From positions 141,521-205,520 of the forward strand of contig NZ_QQWI01000009.1 in assembly GCF_004125825.1 (NCBI RefSeq): 64,000 nucleotides of DNA, in the 5' to 3' direction. Positions 33,735 to 42,745 of the stretch are shown here, in pieces; position 1 is the first letter of the stretch; each line of letters begins with the position of its first letter. Below the pieces are notes generated by a model, which saw nothing but the letters and a program-made list of their open reading frames with translations, ran no database searches and was not told the DNA's origin. A program made the translations under genes and the position numbers. This stretch comes from Fusibacter sp. A1 (GTDB lineage Bacteria; Bacillota; Clostridia; Peptostreptococcales; Acidaminobacteraceae).

Positions 33735-35198
33735 TTATTTTAGGGACGTTTCCCTATAACTTAAGGCTAATGCAATCAGTCCCCAGAAATAGACGACCAT
33801 CATGGGAACTTCAAATACGTTCTCAACGGCATTCTGGAAAAACACGCCCAAAAGACCGATGAAAATACCCGAAACGGCCAGCATGTCTATCAGAGACTTC
33901 TGTGCATGAATCACCCGTTTGACTTCCGCGAGCGTCACGGTAAAGAGGACCAGCATGCTCATAAGTCCAACAGCACCCATCTCTCCGAGTGTCTTCAGGT
34001 AATAACTGTCCACATAAAACGGAGTCAGGTCGTGGTGCGTCGCAACCGCTCCGCCAAAACGTCCCAGTCCCTGTCCGAACCAGGGCTTGTCCAGCCACTG
34101 GTCGATGGCATATTGATACCTGATGACACGTCCACCCCTTGCAGATTTTGCAAAGTACTCGGGAGTGAACAGGTAGAACAGTCGGTCCGAAACGCTTTTC
34201 ATGCTTACCAGAAGAAGACCCAGAGCCACAATCAGATACTTGACTATCTTAGGATAGAACAATACAAAAAACAATCCGAGCGCTCCGGCCAGTGCGAGCC
34301 ATGACTGTCTAGAGTAGGTGAAAAGAAGTCCAAGGATCATCGCAGGGACAGAAACCAAAGAAAGCATCCTAAACCACTTGCTATCGTCGGTGAAAACCGA
34401 TGCGCCTACAACAGGAATCGTCAACACGAAGACCGCAGCAAGGATGTTGGGGCTCCCGATGATCGAAAACACCCGTGTGGTGATGGTCTCGGTGCTGTCG
34501 ACCCAGTTACCCGGCATCTGCACTCCGACAGCCATCTGATAAAGCGAATGAAAACCAAGAAAAGCCCCGGTTACGATCACACTTCTAAAAATAAGATGCC
34601 TGTTCGACGAGTGGATCAGTTGCCTGATGACGAAGAACCACAAGACATACTGGTATACCGCCCTAAAGCCTTCTACTGCGACATTCATCTCGGGTGAGAC
34701 AATGCCGAGCAGACCGACGCCTACTGCGATAAAGAGCATCAGTAGAAAATCGACTCCACCGAACCTCCAGTGATACTCCTCATCCACCCATATCGAACGG
34801 GTCAGCACATAGCCGAACATCAAGAGCAGCGCAAGCTCGTCCCAGACGGATGAAAACCTGGCAAGCGGAGTGATCGTCCTCATCCCGTAGTCGATAAACA
34901 GGAAGTTAAAGGGGATGAGCACGACATATCTGTCGACTTTTCGCATCATCATGACCACAAGGCCGCCGCGTCTGAAGATCGCGCTGTTCCTGCCCGAACG
35001 GTTCAGAAGGTCCTGTAAGGCATGTACACGGTTCAGCAACCCAAATATCAGTTTGAAAAACGCGCCGCTGCGAAGCCATTTGATGGACTCGCTCTTTTTG
35101 GCGCTCACTTGCTCGTATAATAAGCCTAATAGGTAATAGATGCCCCTGATGCCGGCACCTATCAGTCTGTAGATTAAGCTATTCCTTATAGCAGTCAT
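33735..35198 (-). CDS. O-antigen ligase/polymerase-family membrane protein (Wzy-like)
   Basis: 487 residues with about 11-12 hydrophobic helices between residues 80 and 485 and a large extracytoplasmic loop around 320-390 (YFAKSARGGRVIRYQYAIDQ and WFGQGLGRFGGAV), which is the O-antigen ligase (PF04932) hallmark. It would polymerise or transfer lipid-linked glycan units outside the membrane. The first 80 residues are an unusual helical, basic N-terminal extension. Last gene of the operon, 4 bases behind a DUF4330 gene. Which of polymerase or ligase it is cannot be read from sequence. Confidence 0.88.
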   Translation of the reverse strand: MTAIRNSLIYRLIGAGIRGIYYLLGLLYEQVSAKKSESIKWLRSGAFFKLIFGLLNRVHALQDLLNRSGRNSAIFRRGGLVVMMMRKVDRYVVLIPFNFLFIDYGMRTITPLARFSSVWDELALLLMFGYVLTRSIWVDEEYHWRFGGVDFLLMLFIAVGVGLLGIVSPEMNVAVEGFRAVYQYVLWFFVIRQLIHSSNRHLIFRSVIVTGAFLGFHSLYQMAVGVQMPGNWVDSTETITTRVFSIIGSPNILAAVFVLTIPVVGASVFTDDSKWFRMLSLVSVPAMILGLLFTYSRQSWLALAGALGLFFVLFYPKIVKYLIVALGLLLVSMKSVSDRLFYLFTPEYFAKSARGGRVIRYQYAIDQWLDKPWFGQGLGRFGGAVATHHDLTPFYVDSYYLKTLGEMGAVGLMSMLVLFTVTLAEVKRVIHAQKSLIDMLAVSGIFIGLLGVFFQNAVENVFEVPMMVVYFWGLIALALSYRETSLK

Positions 35199-35202
35199 CT
35201 TA

Positions 35203-35682
35203 CTATTCCTCTACTTTCAATACGCGTGTAGAGAATTTAAAAAGGTTGGATTCCAAAAACATCATGATTCCAGGTCGAACCTCTTGATTGCCGAGTTTAA
35301 GCACCGCACCCTTCTGATCCAGTTCGGCTTCGATCGTCACAATCGCCTTGGCCTGACCTGCTCTGAGGATTTCGGTTTTTCTTTCGTCGATGACCACGAG
35401 GGTCTCGTCGTATGGAAGGAGCTCTATCGCTGTGATGTAGGCGTCCATATCACGCTTGGACTCACTCAGACGGTCTCCGATACGGATATGGTCAAGCATG
35501 CCCTCATCTTGAGCATAGGCTTCCACCTGAATCGTCACCTTTTTAGAAGTCGAGGTCATGGAGCCTGGATCGATGCCTCCTCCTGTTATTTTGTAGGCGA
35601 TACCGATCACGACAAATATCGCGATCACAAGTACCACCCAGTCCACTGTTTTCATAATTCTCTTTGTCTTTGTCTTTGTCAT
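35203..35682 (-). CDS. DUF4330-domain membrane-anchored protein (second copy)
   Basis: 159 residues: a basic N-terminus, one membrane helix (about 13-30) and an extracytoplasmic beta-rich domain of the DUF4330 type. It is a diverged tandem paralogue of the gene just upstream, alike in length and layout, with only weak identity. AGGGGG lies five bases before the ATG. Such proteins recur in Gram-positive polysaccharide loci, but the function is unknown; the single-pass topology fits an accessory factor for assembly or export. Confidence 0.75.
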   Translation of the reverse strand: MTKTKTKRIMKTVDWVVLVIAIFVVIGIAYKITGGGIDPGSMTSTSKKVTIQVEAYAQDEGMLDHIRIGDRLSESKRDMDAYITAIELLPYDETLVVIDERKTEILRAGQAKAIVTIEAELDQKGAVLKLGNQEVRPGIMMFLESNLFKFSTRVLKVEE

Positions 35683-35691
35683 AGCCGCCCC

Positions 35692-36171
35692 CTAGTTCAC
35701 AATCTCAAGGCCGACGATATAGCCAAAAGCTTCTGCGTGCGCAGTCTTGATGTAGTAGTTCACTCCGACTTTAAGTTCTTGTCCGCCCAGTTCCATATAA
35801 GAGGCGTAGCTGTTCACAAGCGCCTTATAGGTCACATAGAGGTCATAATAACCCTCACGCGAGGTTTGAATAAGTTGTCCGTCTCTCAGTTCAAAGACGA
35901 TTGACGGCTCCCACCTGACTTCTGTTATCTCACTTGCGTCCAACTCACTTGTACCAGTCATGGCCTTGTCGCCTATTTTAAAGGCTTCGACCACTTCCAT
36001 CGGCACCGAAGGCGATTTCGCTGTCAATACGACTTCCTTCTTCCCAGAGATCGAATCGACCACACCCTCGCTTCCAAACAAGGCGTCGCGGTTTAGCACC
36101 ACTACGACTGCGGACAGTATCAGTAGAAGAATGACGATGTCAATCCAATTGAATTTCTTTTTAGTTTCCAT
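35692..36171 (-). CDS. DUF4330-domain membrane-anchored protein (first copy)
   Basis: 159 residues with one N-terminal membrane helix (about 10-28) and an outside domain ending in GYIVGLEIVN. It overlaps the upstream glycosyltransferase gene by 11 bases, with AAGGGGG as ribosome site inside that gene, and is followed nine bases later by its paralogue. The pair sits between glycosyltransferases and the polymerase/ligase, which points to a joint role in the same surface polymer. No catalytic motif is visible. Confidence 0.75.
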   Translation of the reverse strand: METKKKFNWIDIVILLLILSAVVVVLNRDALFGSEGVVDSISGKKEVVLTAKSPSVPMEVVEAFKIGDKAMTGTSELDASEITEVRWEPSIVFELRDGQLIQTSREGYYDLYVTYKALVNSYASYMELGGQELKVGVNYYIKTAHAEAFGYIVGLEIVN

Positions 36172-37282
36172 GTTGCCCCCTTAATAATTGGCGGTATACT
36201 TCATCATAAGCTAAAGCCATCACCTTATTCGAAAATTGACGGTTGACCTTGCTCTTAAGGGCTTGACCCAACCGTTCACGTAAGTTAATATCCTCAACCA
36301 GTCTTTTCAACCTCATCGCAAAGGCATCCTTGTCTCCGATAGGAACCATCAGCCCGTCCACCTCGTCTTCGATCAGGGTTTTCATTCCGCTGACCGCCGT
36401 GCAGACCACAGGCCTACCAAGCGCGCCGCCTTCCATCACAGAATAGGAGACCCCTTCTGAATAGGAGGACAGCAGGTTGATATCGATCGCCTGATAGAAG
36501 TCATAGATCGTATCGACAAATCCGATAAAATGGACCTGTTCCTCCATGCCATAGTTGCGCACACGTTCCTTCAGCGTATTCACATACTCGGGATGCCCGA
36601 TGCCCGCGATCACGAACTGAACCGGTTGGCCCTTGAACTTGGCGGCGATGTCGATCAGCATGTCGATCCCTTTGACAGGATGTATCCTTGCGGCGATTCC
36701 GCAAATCGTATGGTTTGTATCGATATCGTACTCGTTTAAAAACGTTTCCCTCGACTTTTCGGGTTTTACAAGCGACAAGTCGATGCCATTTGGGATATAG
36801 GTGCACCTGTCCGTACCGATGCCGTCCGCATAGATGACTTCGATAAATCTGTCCGACACGGTGATAAACCTGCGTATCCGTCTGATCGACCATTTTATCA
36901 CAGGTATGGCGATCATGCGCTTCAGCGTGTTTCCGCTATACTCATGGTAGTAATCCGAATGGATCGTAGCCACTGTGGACAGTTTGCCATGGAAAACCGA
37001 AGCAAGCGCTGAAAAGAACATGGCCTTTAACCCGTGGGCATGGATGACCGCACCCCCGCGGCTGGACGTTCTGATCTCCCTGATCAGTCGCATTGCAGCA
37101 AGCGGAGTCAGCGGGTATACGCTGACAGGCACTGAAAGAAGACCGCATAACTCGACGATCTTGCCGGTTCCGAAGGCGATTACTTCTACTGTATGCAGCT
37201 CCTTTTGAGCTTTGATCAGTGCGCTGACTTGTGTCGTCGCACCGCCTACATCATTGCCATTGACAATGTGAATGATTTTCAT
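36161..37282 (-). CDS. glycosyltransferase, GT4 family
   Basis: 373 residues with the two Rossmann halves of a GT-B enzyme. The N-terminal MKIIHIVNGNDVGGATTQVS has the GG acceptor-side loop. The C-terminal half has GIAARIHPVKGIDMLI and the retaining EX7E motif EGVSYSVMEGGALGRPVV. It transfers a sugar from a nucleotide donor to a lipid-linked acceptor on the cytosolic face. Donor and linkage are unknown. Eight bases separate it from the upstream glycosyltransferase. Confidence 0.92.
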   Translation of the reverse strand: MKIIHIVNGNDVGGATTQVSALIKAQKELHTVEVIAFGTGKIVELCGLLSVPVSVYPLTPLAAMRLIREIRTSSRGGAVIHAHGLKAMFFSALASVFHGKLSTVATIHSDYYHEYSGNTLKRMIAIPVIKWSIRRIRRFITVSDRFIEVIYADGIGTDRCTYIPNGIDLSLVKPEKSRETFLNEYDIDTNHTICGIAARIHPVKGIDMLIDIAAKFKGQPVQFVIAGIGHPEYVNTLKERVRNYGMEEQVHFIGFVDTIYDFYQAIDINLLSSYSEGVSYSVMEGGALGRPVVCTAVSGMKTLIEDEVDGLMVPIGDKDAFAMRLKRLVEDINLRERLGQALKSKVNRQFSNKVMALAYDEVYRQLLRGQHGN

Positions 37283-37290
37283 AATATCCC

Positions 37291-38526
37291 CTACGCTTTT
37301 TTAAAACACTTGGCCAGAGCTTCTGTCTGAGCTTTTCTGCTGAATTTTTCTATCGCATCCACATCAGGCTCGTATCTCTGCTCGCCTTGTGTCCACTGGA
37401 CATACCTGCTATGAATGCTCTGCTTGATGGCTGTGACGTCTTCTGTATTTACGACATCACCTGTATTTGTATCCAGGATCACACTTGCAGCCGCGCCGTC
37501 TATAGGCACTGTGGCAAGCACTGGAATGTTCAACTTGATGTACTCGAACACTTTTCCGGTATAGAAGTTCTTCTCGGATTCGATGAGCAGCAGCAGGTTC
37601 GCCTTACCCATATGGTTGAGTAAGTCCCCGTGGGACATGTATCCTGTAACACTCATGACTCCATCGAGACAAAAGTGGTCCGCATGGCCTTTCATGATAT
37701 GCTCATGATAGTTGCCGATAAACTCGATGCTCACACGGTCACGGTCGATCGCCCCTTCGCCAATCAGTTCTGAGAGGGCCATAAGCACATGATCCGGTTT
37801 TCTTCGTCCATAGAGGGCGCCTGAATAGACCATGTGGAACCGATCGTTGTCCTGGTTGCTCTGTCTGTAGTCCGCGAAGTCGTCATGGTCGAATCCGTTT
37901 GGAATATAGGTGCTATGATGGGCGATGTCAGGCGTGTCTGTGATGAAGTTCTTCAACATGAAGGGTGTGTTCGTAATCAAAAAATCACAGTTTTCAACAA
38001 TCCCAAGCTCTAGCTTTCGCTCGATTGGATGTCTCAGCCTCATCCATAGCTTTTCAGTGCTGTATGGATTGTTGGTCCATTCATCCCTAAAATCGGCGAT
38101 CCATTTGACATGGGGTCTTTTCCGCTTGATATATTCAGCCAAAAGATGGTCGCTGTAGGGATAGGACGTCGAGTAGAGGATGGTGATATTGAACTCATCC
38201 ACTAGCGACAGGACGTGTTTTCTGTTTTTACGGTACCAGAAAAACTCCGCATCCGGAATAAAAATACGGGTTCCGACAGCGCGTTTCACCTTTCCGAGGA
38301 AGCCTTTGCCGTTCACCCAGTCCGTGCTTTCAAGATCATGCCTTTTCAAGTCGGAGGGCAGGTCTTTGAGCAGCGACTCGTCATAGAGTCCCCCACAATA
38401 TTTTTTTGTGACTATGATGGGCTCATAACCGAACTCCGGTAGGTACTTTGCGAACTTAGCGCTCCTTTGCACACCGGACCCGCCAATGGGTGGAAACTCA
38501 TTGGCAATCATCAATACCTTCTTCAC
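37291..38526 (-). CDS. glycosyltransferase, GT4-like
   Basis: 411 residues of GT-B type: the opening MKKVLMIANEFPPIGGSGVQ is the usual N-terminal loop, and FYTGKVFEYIKLNIPVLAT is the donor-site motif of the WbuB-like group, with a glutamate pair in place of a strict EX7E. The start is a GTG sharing one base with the wecC stop (TAGTG), and the two genes are thus coupled. Probably adds a sugar to the repeat unit of the polymer made by this operon. Confidence 0.88.
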   Translation of the reverse strand: MKKVLMIANEFPPIGGSGVQRSAKFAKYLPEFGYEPIIVTKKYCGGLYDESLLKDLPSDLKRHDLESTDWVNGKGFLGKVKRAVGTRIFIPDAEFFWYRKNRKHVLSLVDEFNITILYSTSYPYSDHLLAEYIKRKRPHVKWIADFRDEWTNNPYSTEKLWMRLRHPIERKLELGIVENCDFLITNTPFMLKNFITDTPDIAHHSTYIPNGFDHDDFADYRQSNQDNDRFHMVYSGALYGRRKPDHVLMALSELIGEGAIDRDRVSIEFIGNYHEHIMKGHADHFCLDGVMSVTGYMSHGDLLNHMGKANLLLLIESEKNFYTGKVFEYIKLNIPVLATVPIDGAAASVILDTNTGDVVNTEDVTAIKQSIHSRYVQWTQGEQRYEPDVDAIEKFSRKAQTEALAKCFKKA

Positions 38527-39782
38527 TACTTTCCACTTCCTAACACATAGTTGACAAATCGTTTGTCATCCTTCAGTTTATCCGCCCAGAAATTGCGAGT
38601 ATCCAAAATCACTGGTTTTGCGACAACATCGTACATTCTATCGAAATCGATGTCCGCATAGGTCTTATGGTTCACAGCAAGCACGACCAGCGACGCGTCC
38701 TTTAGCGTCTCATAGATGTCCTTATTGTATCTTTCGATAAAGGGATCGTGAACCTGCACATCGAATCCATCGTTTCTGAGCAGTTCGTCAAGCTCTACGA
38801 TAGGACTCTCCCGCATGTCGTCCACATCCGGTTTGTAGGTGATTCCAAGCAGAACCACCTTGCTTTTAGGTTCTGCGAGCGCTTTTACACGGTTAAGCAC
38901 GTGATGAGGCATGGAGTCGTTGGTCTGTCTTGACGCATTCATGATCCTTGCAAGGTCTGGATGTTTTTCAACGATAAACCAAGGATCCACAGCGATACAG
39001 TGTCCGCCTACGCCAGGACCTGGCATATGGATGTTCACACGTGGATGATGGTTGGAAAGCTCGCGAACCTCCCATGCGCTGATGCCCATGTTCTCACATA
39101 TTTTAGCAAGCTCGTTCGCAAGCGCTATGTTGACATCCCTATAGGTGTTTTCCATCAGCTTGCACATTTCTGCGGTCTTGGAGTCGGTGATGAAGATCTC
39201 ACCTTTTACAAAGGTCTTGAAGAGCGCTTTTACGGCTTCAGAAGAAACATCGTTGATTCCGCCGACAATTCTGCTGTTTTCCACAAGCTCGATAAGGATT
39301 CTACCTGGAATCACCCGCTCAGGCGAATGCGCCACGTAAATGTCCGTTCCGATGTCAAAACCGGTCTCCTTAAGAATTGGCACCACGATATCGTCAGTGG
39401 TTCCCGGAGGAGAAGTCGACTCGAGTACTACGATATCACCTTTTTTGAGCACCGACTTGATCGTATGGCAGGCAGCCTCCACATAACGCATATCCGCCTT
39501 ATGGTCTGGAGTGATCGGAGTCGGTACGGCGATGAAGAAGACATCCGCAGGCTCGATGACCGTAGTCGCACGCAGCTTTCCAGTATCCACCGCATGCATG
39601 ACAAGGTCGTCAAGATAAGGTTCCTCTATGACTATCTTTCCTTTGTTCAGCTCATTGACCGTATGCTCGTTGACATCGAATCCCACCACATTGAAGCCGT
39701 TGCTCGCATACATGGCAGCTGTAGGTAATCCGATATAACCGATGCCGATCACGCAGATTTTTTTATCTTTTATAGTTGTCAT
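38526..39782 (-). CDS. wecC: UDP-N-acetyl-D-mannosamine (nucleotide sugar) dehydrogenase
   Basis: 418 residues, full length for the UDP-glucose/ManNAc dehydrogenase family, which makes a two-step NAD-dependent oxidation of the C6 hydroxyl to a uronic acid. NAD loop GIGYIGLPTAAMYAS; catalytic cysteine in GPGVGGHCIAVDPWF; the C-terminal domain has LLGITYKPDVDDMRESP. The GGHCIAVDPWF form favours WecC-type (ManNAc) over UDP-glucose enzymes. It predicts a uronic acid such as ManNAcA in the polymer. No epimerase (WecB) is encoded in the window. Confidence 0.92.
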   Translation of the reverse strand: MTTIKDKKICVIGIGYIGLPTAAMYASNGFNVVGFDVNEHTVNELNKGKIVIEEPYLDDLVMHAVDTGKLRATTVIEPADVFFIAVPTPITPDHKADMRYVEAACHTIKSVLKKGDIVVLESTSPPGTTDDIVVPILKETGFDIGTDIYVAHSPERVIPGRILIELVENSRIVGGINDVSSEAVKALFKTFVKGEIFITDSKTAEMCKLMENTYRDVNIALANELAKICENMGISAWEVRELSNHHPRVNIHMPGPGVGGHCIAVDPWFIVEKHPDLARIMNASRQTNDSMPHHVLNRVKALAEPKSKVVLLGITYKPDVDDMRESPIVELDELLRNDGFDVQVHDPFIERYNKDIYETLKDASLVVLAVNHKTYADIDFDRMYDVVAKPVILDTRNFWADKLKDDKRFVNYVLGSGK

Positions 39783-41222
39783 TTAGTCTTGCCTCCTGAA
39801 TTTGGATAGTAGATAAGTTAGTTCATTCTTAAGTTCACCTGTGACTATGAGTGCTGCCGAGTAGACAAGAACCGCACAAGAGACCACTGCAATAAGAGTG
39901 AGCCAGCCTGTGATGAAGTTTTTTGTCAAAAGTACCGGAATCGCCATCGCAGACGACGCAAGGCAGATCCTTGCCACACTCTTCCATTTTATGATAATCT
40001 CGTACTTGCTCTTGACCATTACGGCTAAAATCAGCAGATAGACGAGATAGGACAGGAAAGTCGTCATCGCGGCGACGATGATTCCGCCGCTTGGCACATA
40101 GATCAGATTTAAAATCAAATTTAGTGAAGCCGCCGCCACACTGGCTAAAAATATCGGCTTCGTATTCTTGTTCAGCTCCAGCGGTTTGATCAGGTATTCG
40201 GTGAGCCCTAAAAGCAGCATTCCCGCAGCGACCCAACCAATAACAGAATAGCCCACTACATATTGTAAATCAAGAATTCTTGCCGAAATATCATACGATA
40301 GTAATACAAGTCCCACAGCTGCGGGAACGGCTAGTAGAAGATACATTCTCAGCCCTTGCCATATCACGCTTGGATAGGAAGACCTATCCCTTTCAAAATG
40401 CTTGAGTATGTTTGGATAAACAGCCCTCATCATGGCGATCATGATCATCGAGAAGGCTGCGGCGGCTATACCGTAGTTGGCCTGATAGATGCCTGCGCTC
40501 CCGCCGACTAGGAACCTGTCGATCACAAACCGGTCTGACATGCTCGTCACCGACATGGCAAGCGCCATGCCTATAAGCGGCACTCCGTAATGTAGAAACT
40601 TCTTAAACAGCGCGTAGTCCCACTCAGAAAACTTCCAGAATGTGATAAAAGACGACCTTGCAAGCAGAACCGCGAATAGGACAGCATCGACTGTGATATG
40701 CGAAATCACGATCCCTGCCCATGGCGAAACCACTTGACTCAGCCCCCAGGTCAGAAGCACCTTTACACTTAATGTCGCTGTTGAAGCGCTCACAGAAAGC
40801 ATCACTTTCTTATTGGCTGCGAGCACCGCGATCATCAGCTGCGTTCCGGAATAAAAGACAAACCATAAGAGACTATAAAGTATCCAGACCCTGTAGTCCG
40901 AGACAAAGGCGTAGATCAGGCCCGCAACAGCAAGATAGATCGACTGGAGTCCCAGCCAGGTGGTAAGGAGCGTCGAGATGTATTTTGTCTTCTCCGAATC
41001 GGTCTGCGCCTCGTTGATGTGCCTGTAACCCGCATGAAGCAGCCAGCCGACAATCAGCTGATAGCACATCAGCACCGTACCGTTTAGCAGGATGTAATGG
41101 TCGTAGAGCTGCGGTGTCAGAATTCTCGTGTACAGACTTATCATTAAAACACCTGCAAGACCCTCTATGAGTTTTGCAGGTAAATAAAAGAGTATATCCT
41201 TATTCATGCCTTTGTTCATCAT
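39783..41222 (-). CDS. polysaccharide flippase (Wzx/MATE-like)
   Basis: 479 residues with about 12-14 membrane helices throughout, the polysaccharide biosynthesis (MVF/MATE) fold that moves lipid-linked repeat units across the membrane. The conserved positive loop near SVTSMSDRFVIDRFLVGGSAG (about 240) is typical of the family. First gene of the operon; its stop abuts the wecC start. A further in-frame ATG lies five codons in; AGGGG before the first ATG favours that one. Confidence 0.9.
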   Translation of the reverse strand: MMNKGMNKDILFYLPAKLIEGLAGVLMISLYTRILTPQLYDHYILLNGTVLMCYQLIVGWLLHAGYRHINEAQTDSEKTKYISTLLTTWLGLQSIYLAVAGLIYAFVSDYRVWILYSLLWFVFYSGTQLMIAVLAANKKVMLSVSASTATLSVKVLLTWGLSQVVSPWAGIVISHITVDAVLFAVLLARSSFITFWKFSEWDYALFKKFLHYGVPLIGMALAMSVTSMSDRFVIDRFLVGGSAGIYQANYGIAAAAFSMIMIAMMRAVYPNILKHFERDRSSYPSVIWQGLRMYLLLAVPAAVGLVLLSYDISARILDLQYVVGYSVIGWVAAGMLLLGLTEYLIKPLELNKNTKPIFLASVAAASLNLILNLIYVPSGGIIVAAMTTFLSYLVYLLILAVMVKSKYEIIIKWKSVARICLASSAMAIPVLLTKNFITGWLTLIAVVSCAVLVYSAALIVTGELKNELTYLLSKFRRQD

Positions 41223-41253
41223 CTAATCCCCTAAAGTAGTTTTCATTACTCTC

Positions 41254-41259
41254 ATTATA
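41254..41259 (-). promoter_or_regulatory. -10 element of the polysaccharide operon
   Basis: TATAAT on the minus strand, 32 bases before the flippase start codon, without a clear -35. Divergent from the ligase promoter. Confidence 0.45.
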
Positions 41260-41292
41260 CTGGAATCCATGCAATAAACCTATGAATACCGA

Positions 41293-41321
41293 TTGGATTT
41301 TCTTTTTTTTTTATGTAATAT
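41293..41321 (+). promoter_or_regulatory. promoter of the PaaK-like ligase gene
   Basis: TTGGAT (41293-41298), a 17-base spacer that is mainly a T run, and TAATAT (41316-41321) preceded by TG. Confidence 0.55.
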
Positions 41322-41354
41322 CGCTTATCATTAGGATAGGTAGAGGAGGTTACT

Positions 41355-42695
41355 ATGGATATCATCAAACCACTGATTCGTCATGCCCTATATCCCTATA
41401 TGGAGCACATAAAGGGCAATCACATAAGAACAAGGATCACGCAGCTTCTCGAGACCGACAAGTCTGAGAGCGCATCCTTGCAAAAGCAGCAGGACCAAGC
41501 ATTAAAGAAGCTCTTGCTGCACTGTATCAAAGAAGTTCCCTATTACATGCCTTATACGCATTTGGAGCCTGTCATCATAAAAAATCCCAAGGATGCGCTA
41601 AAACAGTTTCCCGTACTTGATAAGAAAACTTTCAGCCTTAATCCCCAGGCTTTTCTTTCGGTATCTTCGAAAGTGGAAGACCGTATCGAAAACCGAACGG
41701 GTGGATCCACGGGAGAACCTGTTAGATTTGTGATCGACAGGAATACGGTCGAATTCTACGAGGCGTGCAGGTATCGCGGACTGTCCTGGTACGGGATCAC
41801 CCCCTATGACCGATCGATCATGGTCTGGGGATCCCCTGTGGAAATCGACGTACTTAAAAATAAAAAGGCTCAGTTCAAGGAAAAGATCCTTAAAAACCGT
41901 GTGGTCATTCCGGCATACTCCCTTAAAAAAGAAGAAATCAAGTCCCATGTCGCGCTGATCCACCGCTATAAGCCGGACTACATCTACGGTTATGCGTCGG
42001 CCTTGTTCGCACTTGCGCAGCTGATCGAATCGGAAGGCCTGCGTATCGATCATCAGCTTAAGGGCATCGTCAGCACTTCGGAAAATTTGTTCGAGGAGCA
42101 GCGGATCCTCATAGAGAGTGTATTTAAAACGACTTGCATCAACGAATACGGAGCAAGGGACGGCGGCATCATCGCCTATGAGTGTCCAAGCCACAACATG
42201 CACCTGGCGGAGGAATCGCTTTTTGTAGAAACGGTCGATCTGAACTCTGATCTTGCCACCTCCGCTAGTGGAAAACTGCTGATCACAGACCTTCACAACT
42301 ATAGCATGCCAAGACTCCGCTACCAGGTCGGAGACCTTGGCAAGATAGAAGCGTCCACTTGCGCTTGCGGCAGGAAGCATCGGATTTTGACAAGCCTTGA
42401 CGGCCGCGTGGACGACATGTTCATCACAAAGACCGGCGAATACGTGCATGGCCATTTCGTCAACCACATCGCCCGTGACATGAACGCCTTCGAGACCTTC
42501 CAGGTCATCCAGACCTCCCCTGAACACTTTGACATCGCGATCGTCCCAAAACCGGACACTACCGACGGGCAGATAGAACACTTCGTCGACCTGATCGCAA
42601 AAAAGTTCGATACGAAGGATATAACCGTGAAAAAAGTTTCAGAAATTCCAAAGTCCGCATCGGGCAAGATACGATATGCGAAAAGAGCCTTCTAA
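41355..42695 (+). CDS. PaaK/CapK-like adenylate-forming ligase of the surface polymer locus
   Basis: 446 residues of the phenylacetate-CoA ligase superfamily. The AMP loop is RTGGSTGEPVRFV, then NEYGARDGG, the GDLGKIE segment and the terminal lysine region SASGKIRYAKRAF. Members in polysaccharide clusters (CapK) are thought to activate a carboxylic acid, but no substrate is established. The gene is divergent from the flippase operon and convergent with the split transketolase, and has its own promoter, an AGAGGAGG site and a terminator. Its position between two surface polymer groups suggests it modifies the polymer. Confidence 0.85.
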   Translation: MDIIKPLIRHALYPYMEHIKGNHIRTRITQLLETDKSESASLQKQQDQALKKLLLHCIKEVPYYMPYTHLEPVIIKNPKDALKQFPVLDKKTFSLNPQAFLSVSSKVEDRIENRTGGSTGEPVRFVIDRNTVEFYEACRYRGLSWYGITPYDRSIMVWGSPVEIDVLKNKKAQFKEKILKNRVVIPAYSLKKEEIKSHVALIHRYKPDYIYGYASALFALAQLIESEGLRIDHQLKGIVSTSENLFEEQRILIESVFKTTCINEYGARDGGIIAYECPSHNMHLAEESLFVETVDLNSDLATSASGKLLITDLHNYSMPRLRYQVGDLGKIEASTCACGRKHRILTSLDGRVDDMFITKTGEYVHGHFVNHIARDMNAFETFQVIQTSPEHFDIAIVPKPDTTDGQIEHFVDLIAKKFDTKDITVKKVSEIPKSASGKIRYAKRAF

Positions 42696-42700
42696 TAAGA

Positions 42701-42735
42701 AAAGCTGTTACATCCCTATGGGATATAACAGCTTT
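42701..42735. terminator. bidirectional terminator between the PaaK-like ligase and split transketolase
   Basis: A 10-bp stem AAAGCTGTTA / TAACAGCTTT, one mismatch, then ATCCC / GGGAT with a 3-base loop, followed by T on the plus strand. Shared by convergent genes. Confidence 0.92.
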
Positions 42736-42745
42736 TTTTGATAGT

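Noticed and set aside
38961..39728. A 255-codon plus-strand frame inside wecC
   Set aside because: Shadow of wecC; histidine- and arginine-rich with no domain and no ribosome site.
41598..42581. A 327-codon open frame antisense to the PaaK-like ligase gene
   Set aside because: It mirrors the codons of the real gene, has no ribosome site and no protein-like motif; the plus-strand frame has strong family motifs.
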